This document shows, piece after piece, positions 27,601 to 38,726 of a stretch of 64,000 nucleotides of DNA. Position 1 is the stretch's first letter. Each line of letters opens with the position of its first letter. The notes under the pieces are model-generated. The model made no database searches and was not told the DNA's origin. It saw nothing but the letters and a program-made list of their open reading frames with translations. Source of the stretch: Dipylidium caninum. Its lineage: Eukaryota > Platyhelminthes > Cestoda > Cyclophyllidea > Dipylidiidae. The stretch is from positions 248,001 to 312,000 of the forward strand of contig QEYB01001157.1 in the NCBI GenBank assembly GCA_017562135.1, given 5' to 3'. A program made the position numbers and the translations under genes.

Positions 27601-28617
27601 TCCACGCGGAACTGAAGCCGAGACGATCGCGCGGACTGCACATTTGCGTCTGCGGGCGGAGGACTTGAACACCTTCTACATCGGCTACCGGCAACTCTCA
27701 CCTCCTGAAGTAAACCAGTACGACAGGGGGAATCGGCCTCCGGTGCCCTACCCGTTCACCGACCAAATCAACATCACCGCCCCCGCCTCGGTCCTCATGG
27801 TCTCGTGTCTCCACATCCCCTCCGGAGCCGACGAGTGGCAGGCCGGCGGGTGCAGGGTAGGCCGACCACTTAACTCTTCTGCTCTAGCAAATTGGGCAAC
27901 TGCGATTCCTAGGGGTGAATGGGAGAAGAGAGGAGAGCGGCCTTCCTCTCCGCTTGTCGCTCTCTGTGGTGAGGTTGCGTTGGCGCTGAGTTCAGCTCTC
28001 TGGCTGTGGATGGAGGGTTCTCACAATTCCGAGGCCCGCGTGCACAGCCGAGGGTGGTTGCAGGTCCATCCGCCTCGGAAGTGTTCAGCAGCAGTCCGCC
28101 AAGCGGTGGAGAGCCCGTCAGCGCGGCGAGAAGAGAGGAGGACATGAATTAAGACGCCGGTCTGTGTGCCCGATGAACAGATCGCCTTCCCAAGGAGTCA
28201 GGAAACTCAGACAACGCGAGTGAGGACCAAAGGTTGGCACCGGGGGGGTGGGAGAGACAAGCCACTGGTAGTCTCGGGTTGATTTGAACACCTCAGCGAG
28301 TAGAGAGCTCCAGAGAGCCAACAATTTCAGCGTTTTTTCTCTCTCCACAGGCTGTACCGTCCAACAAAACGGACGAAATACTGTGCGAATGCGCTGATTC
28401 AGCGACATTTGCGGGCAAAACCACTCCCGAATTTGTCTCAGCCGAGTTCGCTCACGTCCGAGGTTCTCAGAGGAGGTCGACAAATTCCCCGAATGGCGCT
28501 TTCGTCGTCGCAGTTGCGATGCTCGTCGCGATTACTGCGACGATATCCGAGGCAGCGAACGAACTGTACGACAGACTGACGCTCCACTTTATTCCACGCC
28601 ACTTGCCGTCCAGTTGA
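21693..28617 (+). CDS. Polycystin-1/REJ-like receptor: PKD and REJ region, GAIN/GPS, single TM (5' end incomplete)
   Basis: Exons: 21693-21731, 21813-22002, 22101-22264, 22570-22737, 23075-23270, 23321-23562, 23605-23904, 23941-24155, 24192-24379, unresolved exon(s) about 24424-24760, 24979-25230, 25288-25442, 25517-25688, 25769-25803, 25887-26139, 26191-26281, 26426-26490, 26576-26815, 26889-27038, 27093-27304, 27369-27454, 27541-27856, 28351-28617 (TGA). Joins keep phase apart from the unresolved stretch. GTYTV-like TGVYTVSAVAQW suggests a PKD fold; the long Cys-spaced region to about 25230 resembles REJ. A helical and beta GAIN-like part ends in a GPS motif: SCLHIPSGADEWQAGGCRV, then CECADSATFAG in the last exon. 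One hydrophobic helix follows (GAFVVAVAMLVAITATI), then a short tail and stop. Family members are surface receptors, in polycystin-1 joined to PLAT and eleven TM helices; none of that is seen here. Single-base frame breaks occur in exons 25887-26139 and 27541-27856. Confidence 0.8.
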
Positions 28618-28634
28618 ATTGTGCAACGACGACA

Positions 28635-28640
28635 AATAAA
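28635..28640 (+). promoter_or_regulatory. Polyadenylation signal of the polycystin-like gene
   Basis: A canonical AATAAA lies 17 nt after the TGA at 28615-28617 on the same strand. The close spacing supports this stop as the real gene end rather than a mis-read exon. Confidence 0.6.
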
Positions 28641-30499
28641 ACACAGCCATTGCAGAGGCTCTGGAACTCATTTCGTCCCTCTTTTTCTTCCCTCCGCCTC
28701 ACTTGATCTCATCCCTCTTTCCTTTTCCGCTCGTCCATTCCTTGCCCACCTCCACTTCTGCACCTTCAGCCGCCCTTCGGAGCATCCGTCCGTCCCGCAC
28801 GGCATCACACCTCGTGTCGAATTTAACTTCAAACCCTCGGGGAAGCCCCGTGGACACGTTCACTCGCCGTGGGTCGCGATGGCCCCACTTCTTTCGCTGC
28901 GTGTCCCCTCGAAATGGGGTCGTCTTGTCATTTTGGGGTGAATCCAGTCGCCGAAATGTCTTGCAGGGCATCTTCTCCTGCTTAGAGACGAGCAGCAGTT
29001 CACACATTCGCGTCATGGCAACGGTAACCCTTAAACCCCCCCCCCCCTTGTCTGCCCGCCCGTTCGCACCCAGACACGCCGGACAGGGTGCCTCCTGCGT
29101 GTGATCACTTGACGAGTGGATGGGCGCGGAGTGGGCCGCCAAGGAGAGCCAGTGTGTCATTCGGACGCGAGGAGGTGGTGACGAATGGAGTGTGGGACAG
29201 TGGGCGTGATTAAAGGGAGCACCCGGCGGGAAGCGCGTGTCCCCACACACAAATACATCTGGACGGAGTGGCGCTGCGGTGGCGAAAGCCGCACCGCCTC
29301 GACTAGGTGTTGCTGTGGCCGAGCGAAATCGAAGCGGCCACTGAGGGACGTGCGTATGTGCGCGGGGAGAGGGCGTGCACGCCAATTGCTGCACGAGGCG
29401 GAAGGCAGGCGGGGCGCCGAGTCGATGAGTGCACCCAGTTGATGCTCCTCCCTCGAAGAGTAAGGGCAATCGATCGCCGGGAGTCGAGCCGTGTTCACAC
29501 CGCCCCCACCCACGCACTCCGCTTCGTTTATCGACTTCCGCGGGGGCATGGAATGAGTCACCGGTGCATGGGGGTCAGCGGGGTGGCGGTGTTAATCACC
29601 TCCACGTTTGTGCGCCAGTGGACGGACTCGTCCCAGGCCGCGCGAATGTTCCGAGGTGTAGTTTGGAGCGCGGAGGTAGCAAGGAAGCCAAGATGAAAAG
29701 AAGGGGAAGGCGAAGTGAGGTGAGAAGGGGAAAGAAGGAAGGAATGTTTTAAGGCCGCGACGCGGCCAGCCTCGACACTTGGTGACGTGACGTAAAGCGA
29801 AGCGTCAACATCTTGTGCGGAGATGGTACTTCCAGCTTGACTTATCTCTGCCATCGTTGTCAGTCTTCGACACGCCTCCGCTTCGAGTGTTTCAACCCGT
29901 CTTCACCTCGCAGTCCACCGGAAATCTAGGCGTTCCCTCCATTACTTTATGCAACGACCCTCCAACATGACCACGAAGGCCAGCTCCGCTTCACACACAC
30001 CTCCTCGTCCCAGGAGGGAGTGTGTCTCTCGCCCACGGACGGAAAAAAGCACACGCTTTTCGTACGAGACTGTCACTCGCCCCGGTGGAGCGAAGGGGAT
30101 GCAGGCTGACGCGCGCCGACGGGTTTCTCGACTTCCCCCCCAGTTGCCACGCCCCGCCTCGCCTCCGCGCACAAACCGCCCCGACGCCTCAGAGCGGTGG
30201 CCGGACAGTCAGGAGAGGCGGGAGACAGACAACAGTTTGAGTATTCTGCTCGGAAATAAAGTCGAGGCACACAAAAGGTGGGGTGGAGGAGGGAGGCGAG
30301 GGGGGAAGGGGGAACGGAAGCGGGTGATGGGAAAGGTGAGGGATATCGAAAACTACAAAAAGGAATGAACATCTTCACAACCGTTGCTCTTCACTAACCA
30401 TAGGTGGATCACAACCGTGGGGAAGTCAAGCACACACACACACACGTAAACACACACGGTCGAAGGGAAGAGGATGGGATCAGACAATTGCCACGCTGT
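28641..30499. other. Spacer between convergent polycystin-like and SLC5A7 genes
   Basis: About 1.9 kb. I looked for PLAT or multi-TM polycystin exons on the plus strand and saw none. A plus-strand frame is open from an acceptor-like cag at 29911-29913 to a TGA at 30366-30368. It is Arg/Pro/Ser-rich with no recognised domain, and an AATAAA at 30255-30260 lies within it; it may be chance. A (CA)n tract sits at about 30429-30447. Poly-C occurs at about 29037-29047. Confidence 0.5.
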
Positions 30500-33400
30500 T
30501 CAATTCGTCTTCTTCCTCTCCATTTCTGACGTATTGAGAGGAGTGTCGACGTCAACATCTCCAATCTCCTGCTGCGCCTTCTCCTCTTCCTTCGCCTCGT
30601 CCGGTTTTGTCGCGGTTAGGCTAGCAACCGCCTCCTCCTCCGCGGAGAGCGTCGTCTTCGCCGCCGCGGCCACGTCATTTACGTTGACTGCACAGACTTG
30701 CCCCTTCACTGAAGCTTCTATCGCCCGATCCATGCACCCCAAGAAGTCTCGTCGACCGTGGAGTTTCCCCATCAACCAGAGTCGTTGCATGAGAAAAGAC
30801 ACCGCGGTGCTCGCAGTCAAACTGGCCACCATGGCGATCGTCTTCACTGGTGACCGCTGCAGTCCCGTTTCCGAATCGTAGCCCGGATAATGAATGAGCG
30901 CGGGCAGACCGACCATCATTTCGCCCGCGGTGAGGCGTAGAAAGAGACCTGAAAGACAAGAATCCCCGGTGGTGGTGAGACGACAATACGGAGAGAGTCG
31001 TGAATGCTCTCGGCGCCTCCAGACCCACCAACAAGGTAGCCAGCGACGGAGCCGTAGGTGTTGGTGAAGGGTATGAAGAGGACGGAGACCAGTTGGGGGA
31101 AGAGGATGACGTAGACGAGGTCGGAGGAGAGGAACCACAACTCGTAAATGGACTGGATGACAATACCGAGGAGGCAGGCGAGGGTACCGACCACGACGAT
31201 GCTGCCGCGCATGACGAAGAGGAGGCAACGGTCACTGGCGGCGGGGAAGAGCGGTTTGAAAACGTTGTGCGCGAACATGGAGGAGGCGGAGAAAACGGAG
31301 GAGTCGGCGGAGGACATGACGGCCGCGGAGATGGCGCCCAGACCGATGAAGGAGATGGCGGGCGGGCAGAGGTACTGCAGCACGAGGGGCAGCACAAGCC
31401 TCCTCTCCTCCTCGACGATGATATTGTCCACCGTGTGATTGTAACCCGTTGCCGACCAGTCGGTGCTCGCAGCCACTGCTCCGATCAGAATGGGTGGAAT
31501 TGCCATGATGAGGCAGCCCAGAGACGCCATGTAGCTGAGAATTTGTGCCCCACGCGCGGTTCTGGCCGAGAGGACCCGCTATGAGGCAACAAGGACGAAG
31601 AATTACGGGTGAGGAAGGAGGACGGGGCGACGTGACGGCGCGGATAACTTGCCTGGAAGTAGACCTGCCACGGAATGCCGCCAAGAGTGAGCATCAACAG
31701 GTTGTCAATGTAGTTGGCCACATCGCTGGTTGGCATGGAGCCAAGCCAACGCGTCGAGTTGACGGTGATGGGGTGGACAGCCGCGTTGGTCATGGCGAAG
31801 GGGATCGAGAGCCACTTGAAGGGGAAAAAGGATGACGGTAACGTTAGTCAAAGCGCCCCGTGGCCTCAAGAGACATTCGTGTCAAGCCCAGCCTTTTCCC
31901 CGGCCTCCGTGTGCACTTTGACATGCCGTACCAGATTTCAATCCACCCCATGACAACTTCTCTGACCCCACTACCCGCAGACAACTATCCCCGAGACCAT
32001 CTATGCCCTTTCTCATCGTCCTGTAAACTTGGAGTGAGCTGGAGGGCGACAGATGCATCGACAGTCCTTCCACGTCGTACCGCAGTGCAAAGAGGAAAGA
32101 GCTAGTTCACAAAATTACTCACCAGGCCAATGAGAATGCAGAAAAGCTGCGCCACATCGGTGTAGGCGACAGAGTAGAGGCCGCCGAACAAAGTGTAGAG
32201 CATTGCAATACACGCTGAGACTATCACCGAGATGGTGCCGCTGATGCCAATCACCACAGCGATTGTGGCACCTGAAGGGGAGAGAGAGAAGGAGGAGGAG
32301 GAGCATGTCAGGAAGGGTAACCGTCCACGCGAACTCTAATGATGCAAGTCATGGAAGAAAGACTACCTAGGGCGGCGAGAATGGCGGCGGACCAGAAGAT
32401 TTCGCCCATGAGAGCGGGAATGAAGAGGAAACCACACATTCGTTCGCCGTACTTTGCCTGCAGCGGGTCCAACATTGTCACATAGCCGAGGGTGCGCATC
32501 TTTTTGGCGAAGAAGATTCCACCTGTGGCGGGTAACATGGAAATTGGTCTCGCCTAAATCTCGCATTAGTGAGACGTGTTAAGGGAAGAGGACTTTCTCG
32601 ACTCATAGCCCACCGAGGTCATCTCCTTACTCTGTCAAGGGTTATTGTCTACCTCTTTAGCTGCATCCCTTCATTTTAGAAATAACAACCACCAATCAAG
32701 GCAGACACAAGCGTGGAGGCTACAAGTGGTCGTCTGGGATGCTCTTCGCCACACATTTCCTTCTCCTCGTGACAGTTTGGTCTCACGACTAACGCAAAAC
32801 CGCGTCAACTCCGAACAGACAAACAAAATGGAGCCTCACACGACTGCCGTAGGGCGGATCAGCATTCGTGGTAAGCAACCCACCAATAGGCATCGAACAC
32901 GCAACGTCCCCCAACTCACCAATGACCAGACTGAGGGCGTAGCCAATAGGAGCTTGGCAAAGTAGAAGGCCTTGAGCGGGGTCGTACACCCCCTCTGCGG
33001 TCCCGTTGATGTATCCTCCTCCAACCCAAGTGGCTAAAATGAGACAATCGTTGGAGTAGATAGGGCGAATATTAGAAAACGGGTTGCCATTCGACACAGA
33101 AACGCTGATGTGGTGAGAAATGCAATCCTCCGCTTGACGGTGTCAACGCGTTCATTTGAATGCGCATGAGATTTGTGCTATACTCTGACAAATATCATCG
33201 TGAACACGAGAGCAATTTCCTCCTCTGCCCTCAGCGGCGTATATGTTGTGGTGTATAGAACGCCGAGGCTCTGACTATATCCAAAATGGCTCACCGGTCA
33301 TTGTAAAGACTCCGACAAACAGACCAATGTCTCGACCCGCCAGTATGGCGTCCTCCGTGTCAGTCATGGCGCCCTCCGCTGGTTCATCAGTGCTCTGGGG

Positions 33401-33514
33401 ATGGCGAGTGGAGGCGGACCTCTTCGACTTCCGCGCTGCCCAAATTCCCACCGCGAGGATTGAAATGTAGAAGAAGACAATGCCCACAACACCGGGTATA
33501 TTCACCGAGGTCAT
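30500..33514 (-). CDS. SLC5A7: High-affinity choline transporter 1 (SLC5A7/CHT1)
   Basis: Seven exons: 33514-33295 ([12 protein letters not shown]), 33033-32920, 32522-32367, 32271-32123, 31814-31653, 31578-31029, 30948-30500 (TGA at 30502-30500). All joins keep phase; the product is about 599 residues against 580 in human. It is a Na+/Cl--dependent choline importer of the sodium:solute symporter family, which supplies cholinergic nerve endings for acetylcholine synthesis. Signatures in order: [195 protein letters not shown]. The N-terminal loop carries an insert rich in Asp and Glu, and the C-terminal tail is highly charged. The intron 31579-31652 is GC-AG. Identification is secure. Confidence 0.97.
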
Positions 33515-36500
33515 TGTCGTCGTGGTGTCTCCAGTCCGCCCTCCTCGTACTCTCTTGCTTGTTGAGCGTCTGAATCTCCCTCAATCGGCGCCTTTCCTCC
33601 TCTTTCTCTGCACATTGTTAAGCACACACAGTAATAATGTGAGACGGGGTGGCGGCGTTGAACTCACACAGCGATGCGACTGTCGCCGTGTCAATGTCAA
33701 CCGCGCTGAGTCACCAATCACACGTTACAAGACGAAACAAGTTGATTAGGCCACCACTGGCGTGCCTACCAGCGGCCCTGGTGGCAAATGCACAAAATGG
33801 AGGCACTCCACTTTTAAGCGGAGGAGACGCTCACATTTCTCCCCTCGGTGGAGCTAATGGTGTCCTCACGACGCTTCGAACGCCTCGGGATCCAAGTATT
33901 CCAGAGCATCAGTGGAGCAATTGTCTAATTTTCCCCTCAAATTTGACTCTTACGGTGGAGCTAAAGTGAATCTGATTGTCTCAACAGACACCGTGAGAAG
34001 AATTACGTGAACATCATCTTATAGAATGGCTCGGACTGTGCAAACAGACGTAACTCCAACCGAGACCGAGTCAGTGCTCCCCCAACCGCATGATAATCCC
34101 TTGACTTGGAGAGTATGCCTAATGGAGAGGGCGAGAAAGGCGGCTGTTGTCTCCTCATCACCTTCCATCGGGACAAGTGGAATCTTCTTCTCATCCTCAC
34201 TTAAAATTCACAATAATGCTGAGGTGAGATGGGAAAAAAGGCGGGAAGAACTTACTGTAGGGCAGCTGATCTCCAAACTGACAGGCCGCAGGTAAGTCTG
34301 AGTGTGGAGGAAAGCGGTTTCACGCGATGGTTACAACGCTGCTATGCGTGTAATCAGCAGACAGGCGACAAGGGAATGTGACAATTCACAAATTTGTACT
34401 TTCTTATAGGCTGTCGGAGCTCAGAATTACTTTGGTGTGAGGTCGAGGTCACATGCGACCGATGCCACCCTGGCTTGGGCAGCGTGTGGAGGTGATAAGC
34501 GGCTTAAACCGTGTTGGATAATATCTCTTTTTTTAATAACTTATAAAGGCGTTCTGTGACTGCTCCGCCAACTCGGACAGGATTATAGCCGGGAATTCAT
34601 TTAATGGATCAAACACTTAAACAGTCGAAAGGCAAAAGGAAATTCCCAGGAAAAAATTTAGATTTTAAGCTCCATGCAATGACCGAATGCAGGACTATCA
34701 GAATGAAGAAGAAAGGATCGGCTTTGACATAATTTTTGGGGCGATTTTCACAATGTCAACAGTCGGGATTGGGTTATTTTACTTTGTCCCGTACCCCAAT
34801 TCAGTACACAAACTTCAGGCACATTTAATCATTTACATCTGAAAATGGTAATGAAAGAATAGGGATGGGTATCCCTACCCGTATTCTCTGGGCGATGATA
34901 TCGAGGAGAAAGAGCCAAAATAAACTTCCTCCGAGAAAAAGAGAAACTCAGGCAAAGATATTGGACGAGTTGCATTAATGTGGAGATGAACGGGAGAATT
35001 AATGTTGCAAATAACTTTGGGAGGGATAAACCGCCTACTTATTAATTATGCCTCGTAAAAGGGGGATCAGGCTTTCCCTTGGCTGGCTTGCAAAAAACAC
35101 ATTTCGTCAGATAACCTATTTCCCTCAAGTCGAAGTCACGCGGACTGAGAATTAGCGTCCAAGTTGGCCTTTCTCCATGGTCTGTGAGCTCTTGACCGGC
35201 GATACATTGTATTCAAGCGTTAGGAAATACGTCAGTCTCCGAATAACTGTTGCGTCCACTAACCTCAAGCTGAGTTGGACGCTTTGAACTGTCCAGATTA
35301 ATAACCACATCACTAATAATTGCAATGACTGTGTGCGCAGGCCACATGATAGGTGGTTTCGATTAAAAATGGCATTTGGACTCAAAAGCCTGTCGTGTCA
35401 TTTGTTTAGGTTTGAGATTTTTAGTACCAAAACTTTGGGAATCTACTTCGTCGCCCCATACCCAAATCGTTAAAAAAAGTAGAGGGTAAAGGTAACTCAA
35501 TCTCTAGCGCCAAATGCTTCAAATTTAAGGGGAGTTTTTCCAAGCAAATGGTATGAGTCAAATGAGATTTCTACATTCCGAATGAGCTACTCGGTGCATC
35601 AGAAACGGGGTATCACGACTTGGATACGTCGTTTTAAATTGGGGCAGTTATTTGATAATAAGCATGAAGTTGATTTTAACAAACAAAAACTTGATATGTA
35701 TTCTTTACTAGTAACGCTGATATTATTAGAAGCCAAAACAACTCGAGAAAGACACTTTTTGTTATTTCCGCTCTACTAGGTATGGGTTTAATTATGCCAC
35801 AGAGATGTCTGCAAAACCAAGTGCGTTTCGCAATTACTAGAAAAAATCCCAATAAAAATAAGGGCTAAAAAACCAAGTTCTAGAACCCGCTGTCCCATCT
35901 GTTCTACATTTGCAGGTGCGAAATAGTCTGAAGGAAAAGCGCCCTAAATCGGTGGTCTCTAAAAAAATCAACTTATTTGTTTCATCTTCTACATTCCCCA
36001 AAACCACTTTTGCTTTAATTTCCACCAGCCCACCTCTTTCCGTACGCAGAGCACTTTGACTAATTGCATTAATTTTACCGGCAGTTTGAGTGGTTGCCTG
36101 CCAATTAATGCAATGTGATTATACCGGAAGAAATGTACAATAAAACATCGACACCGACGTAATCTATAAGTAATAATGGTACTACCAACAAGTCAAATGC
36201 CGCCTTCCTTGACTCTCTGCCTGCCTGTACCAAACCACAATGCGCCACAAAGTTAACGCTAAGAAGGCATTTCGCAGGAAAGGGGGCAGAGTAGACACAC
36301 TCACATGTTGAGCGGTCCGCGGATCCTGCGAGACCGGGCGACAGCTCCGCTCAACTGAGTCTCAACTAAACGTACACCGCATTGCCGCCGTGGGGATGGT
36401 GGCCAATGGAGAACACTTCAGCCCAGCCCTGAGGACGAATCAAATTACTCTGGGGGCGGGTCAATCGAAGGCAGCGAAGGAACGAACGCACCAGCGAGAG

Positions 36501-38469
36501 AGCTCAGGAAGGAAGGGAAGAGGATGGGGGGCGGAGAAAAGGCGGATATCCGCGACGTACTCCGTACTCAGTGTGCACCTCTGTATCGCCCAAACGCTTC
36601 TGATTCGTGATGAGCGCTGGGCAAAGGGGGCGGGGGAGGGTCAGTAACAACTCCCAGGCCGCTAAGGTTCACTTTCAGCGGTAATTAAAGATCACGAAAG
36701 CTCTGGCCCTTGTTGACAGTGTTACTTCGCGCTCAGTTAACCCATAGGGCAGAAAGGGGGAGACAAGTCTACTTGCGGGTCGCCGAGGGAGTTAGGAAAC
36801 TAAGTCGCTACGTGTCAGGGTTCCCTCAGTAATTCCTTAATCCCACAACACAACAGACTATGATTTTCCGGCTCGACCGAGTGCTTCTTGACCCAAAACC
36901 CAGTGTCCTGCCACTCTTCCTCGGGAGCGCATTCCAGTCTCGGAGGTAATACGTAAGGCAAGGTTTTACCAGGCACACGATTCGAACGAAGTCTACCACA
37001 GGGCGAGGAGATGTTTGTTTAATTTGTACTTTTGTTCACAAAGGCTCCACGGCCTCCGCCCTGCCTCGCGCTATTTGAGCCAACAAGTCCAACGCCCTTC
37101 TCTGGTGGTTCACATCGTAAATTGCACCCAAATTCATAAATTTATTCTAGTTTTAAAGACACAAACTGGGCTGTACGAGGAACTTCTTTAATCACGAGCA
37201 GAGAGGATCGGGTGGGACTCCACAGTGATGACGTCCAGTCGACAATCTCCGCCCAGGAACCGCTTAGCACGTCCACAGGAGCCAACGAGTCCTCCTTGAA
37301 GTTGCTTCGCTCAGCAATTCCGGAAGGAACGCTGTTTGTCCGAGGGGAATTGCAGTGATTTCGTTGAAGACTCCTTCCTTGGCAGAGAGGCGATTGCCCA
37401 GGACGAGGAGCACGCGGGCAGTTGGCGGTCCGGACGTCGAGAGAGGCTGGTAAGCTTCCGCCTAGTCGACTAGAGAAAGTACCGGACGATGTCGAGGTGG
37501 AATGCGGTAAAGTGCAAACAAAGCTGTCGACTGGAACACCTCGTAATGCCGACTTACATGCTTGAGGCGAATGTCAGACTTGGCGCCGCTCGAGATCCCA
37601 CACAAGGCCGCGGAACTAGTGCTGGGGGCGGACTACTCGTCGGCTTTGCTCTGCCGCGCTCCCCGCTTTCGCATGACACACCGTCCAGACCACAGGGAGC
37701 CGCCTGGGCGGTTGGGGGAGAAAAGGGCTGTTGAACTGGTCTGTCGGATGTGGGACGGAGACGTGAGAGGTGGAGGCGGTTGGTCGCCTGGAGACTAAGG
37801 AACGCTCCATGCGAGGTTTGGAGTTGAGGAGGAACATCCAGAGGCCTCCTCGACGACCCTTTTCTCCCCTTTTCCAACAGGAGACTGCATCAACGCCTCA
37901 CAAGACAAAGGCAAACGCCCTAAGGTAATACGTGAAGCCGTCAGGCAGCCGTCGCCCAGGTTCATCCATCCAAGCGTCGATGATACGTTTTCCACGGTGG
38001 TAGGGAGATCTAGTTAACAGTCTGGAACCGCTTTTTTTCCTGCGGATGGATGTCTTTGAGAAGAGGCGAGGCAAGGAAAAGTTGAGCACCCAAACTCCTC
38101 GAAGAGGACGTAGTGTTTGGCAGGAGAAAAGCAAACTGTTCTATTTGGACGATTCTCTCTTAAACGAAACTAATGAGGGTGATAAGACTTGCCAGACGAG
38201 GGTGTTACACGCCAAGTCGCCCAGAATGACTTGTAGACGACAGCGCAGTTGGGAGGGTCGATTTCATCCAGACATCGTCACAGCGTGCCGGAGGCCGCGG
38301 GGCGCCGACTGACCCACGAGGACGGAGGTCAGAGCGCACCGGAGGAGAGGAATGGCCAACTGTTGGGACGGGCGAGAATCCGCCCCGAGGCTCGAGGGGG
38401 GTTCAAAACCCTCCCCCCCTCCTCCTCCCCCGTACCAGGGATAAAAACCAGGCGCGTGAAGAACACAAA
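33515..38469. other. Spacer upstream of SLC5A7 and downstream of PDAP1
   Basis: About 5 kb. The part next to 33515 should be the SLC5A7 5' UTR and promoter. 34300-36200 is AT-rich with nothing recognised. Between 37190 and 38040 the minus strand has several overlapping open frames in GC-rich sequence, including a short IIDAWMDE stretch, but no frame can be carried across plausible splice sites into a known family. I call no gene here. Confidence 0.5.
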
Positions 38470-38475
38470 TTTATT
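38470..38475 (-). promoter_or_regulatory. Polyadenylation signal of the PDAP1-like gene
   Basis: TTTATT on the plus strand, so AATAAA on the minus strand, about 250 nt beyond the stop at 38727-38729. It is the first canonical signal downstream of that stop. Confidence 0.5.
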
Positions 38476-38726
38476 GAATCAAGTGAGAGACGCGAGCACA
38501 ATCTACAAGTCACCCACAGCCACTGTTCCACACAACCCAGAGAGATGCGAGATGATGCAATGGAGGCATTAGATGGAAGGGAAGAACCCTCAAGGTCAGA
38601 AGAGGGACGATCCAGCAGACGTGCTGAAAATCACGCCCCTATATTGTCATGGCCAAACAGATAAGCAGCATCACAATCTGGACAAGAGAGACAAGAAAAT
38701 GTCAACTGGGTGTGATGTCAATAAGT

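Noticed and set aside
28955..29024. Possible PLAT-domain exon between an acceptor at about 28966 and a gtaacc donor at about 29025
   Set aside because: It encodes only about 19 residues, cannot be phased with the preceding exon, and the PLAT beta-strand signature is absent nearby.
37190..38134. Possible glycosyltransferase fragment on the minus strand (IIDAWMDE resembles the GalNAc-transferase EVWMDEY motif; another frame has ARVLLVLGN)
   Set aside because: The similarity is eight residues long, neighbouring sequence does not continue the family pattern, and the frames cannot be joined by splice sites. No lectin or DxH region is seen.
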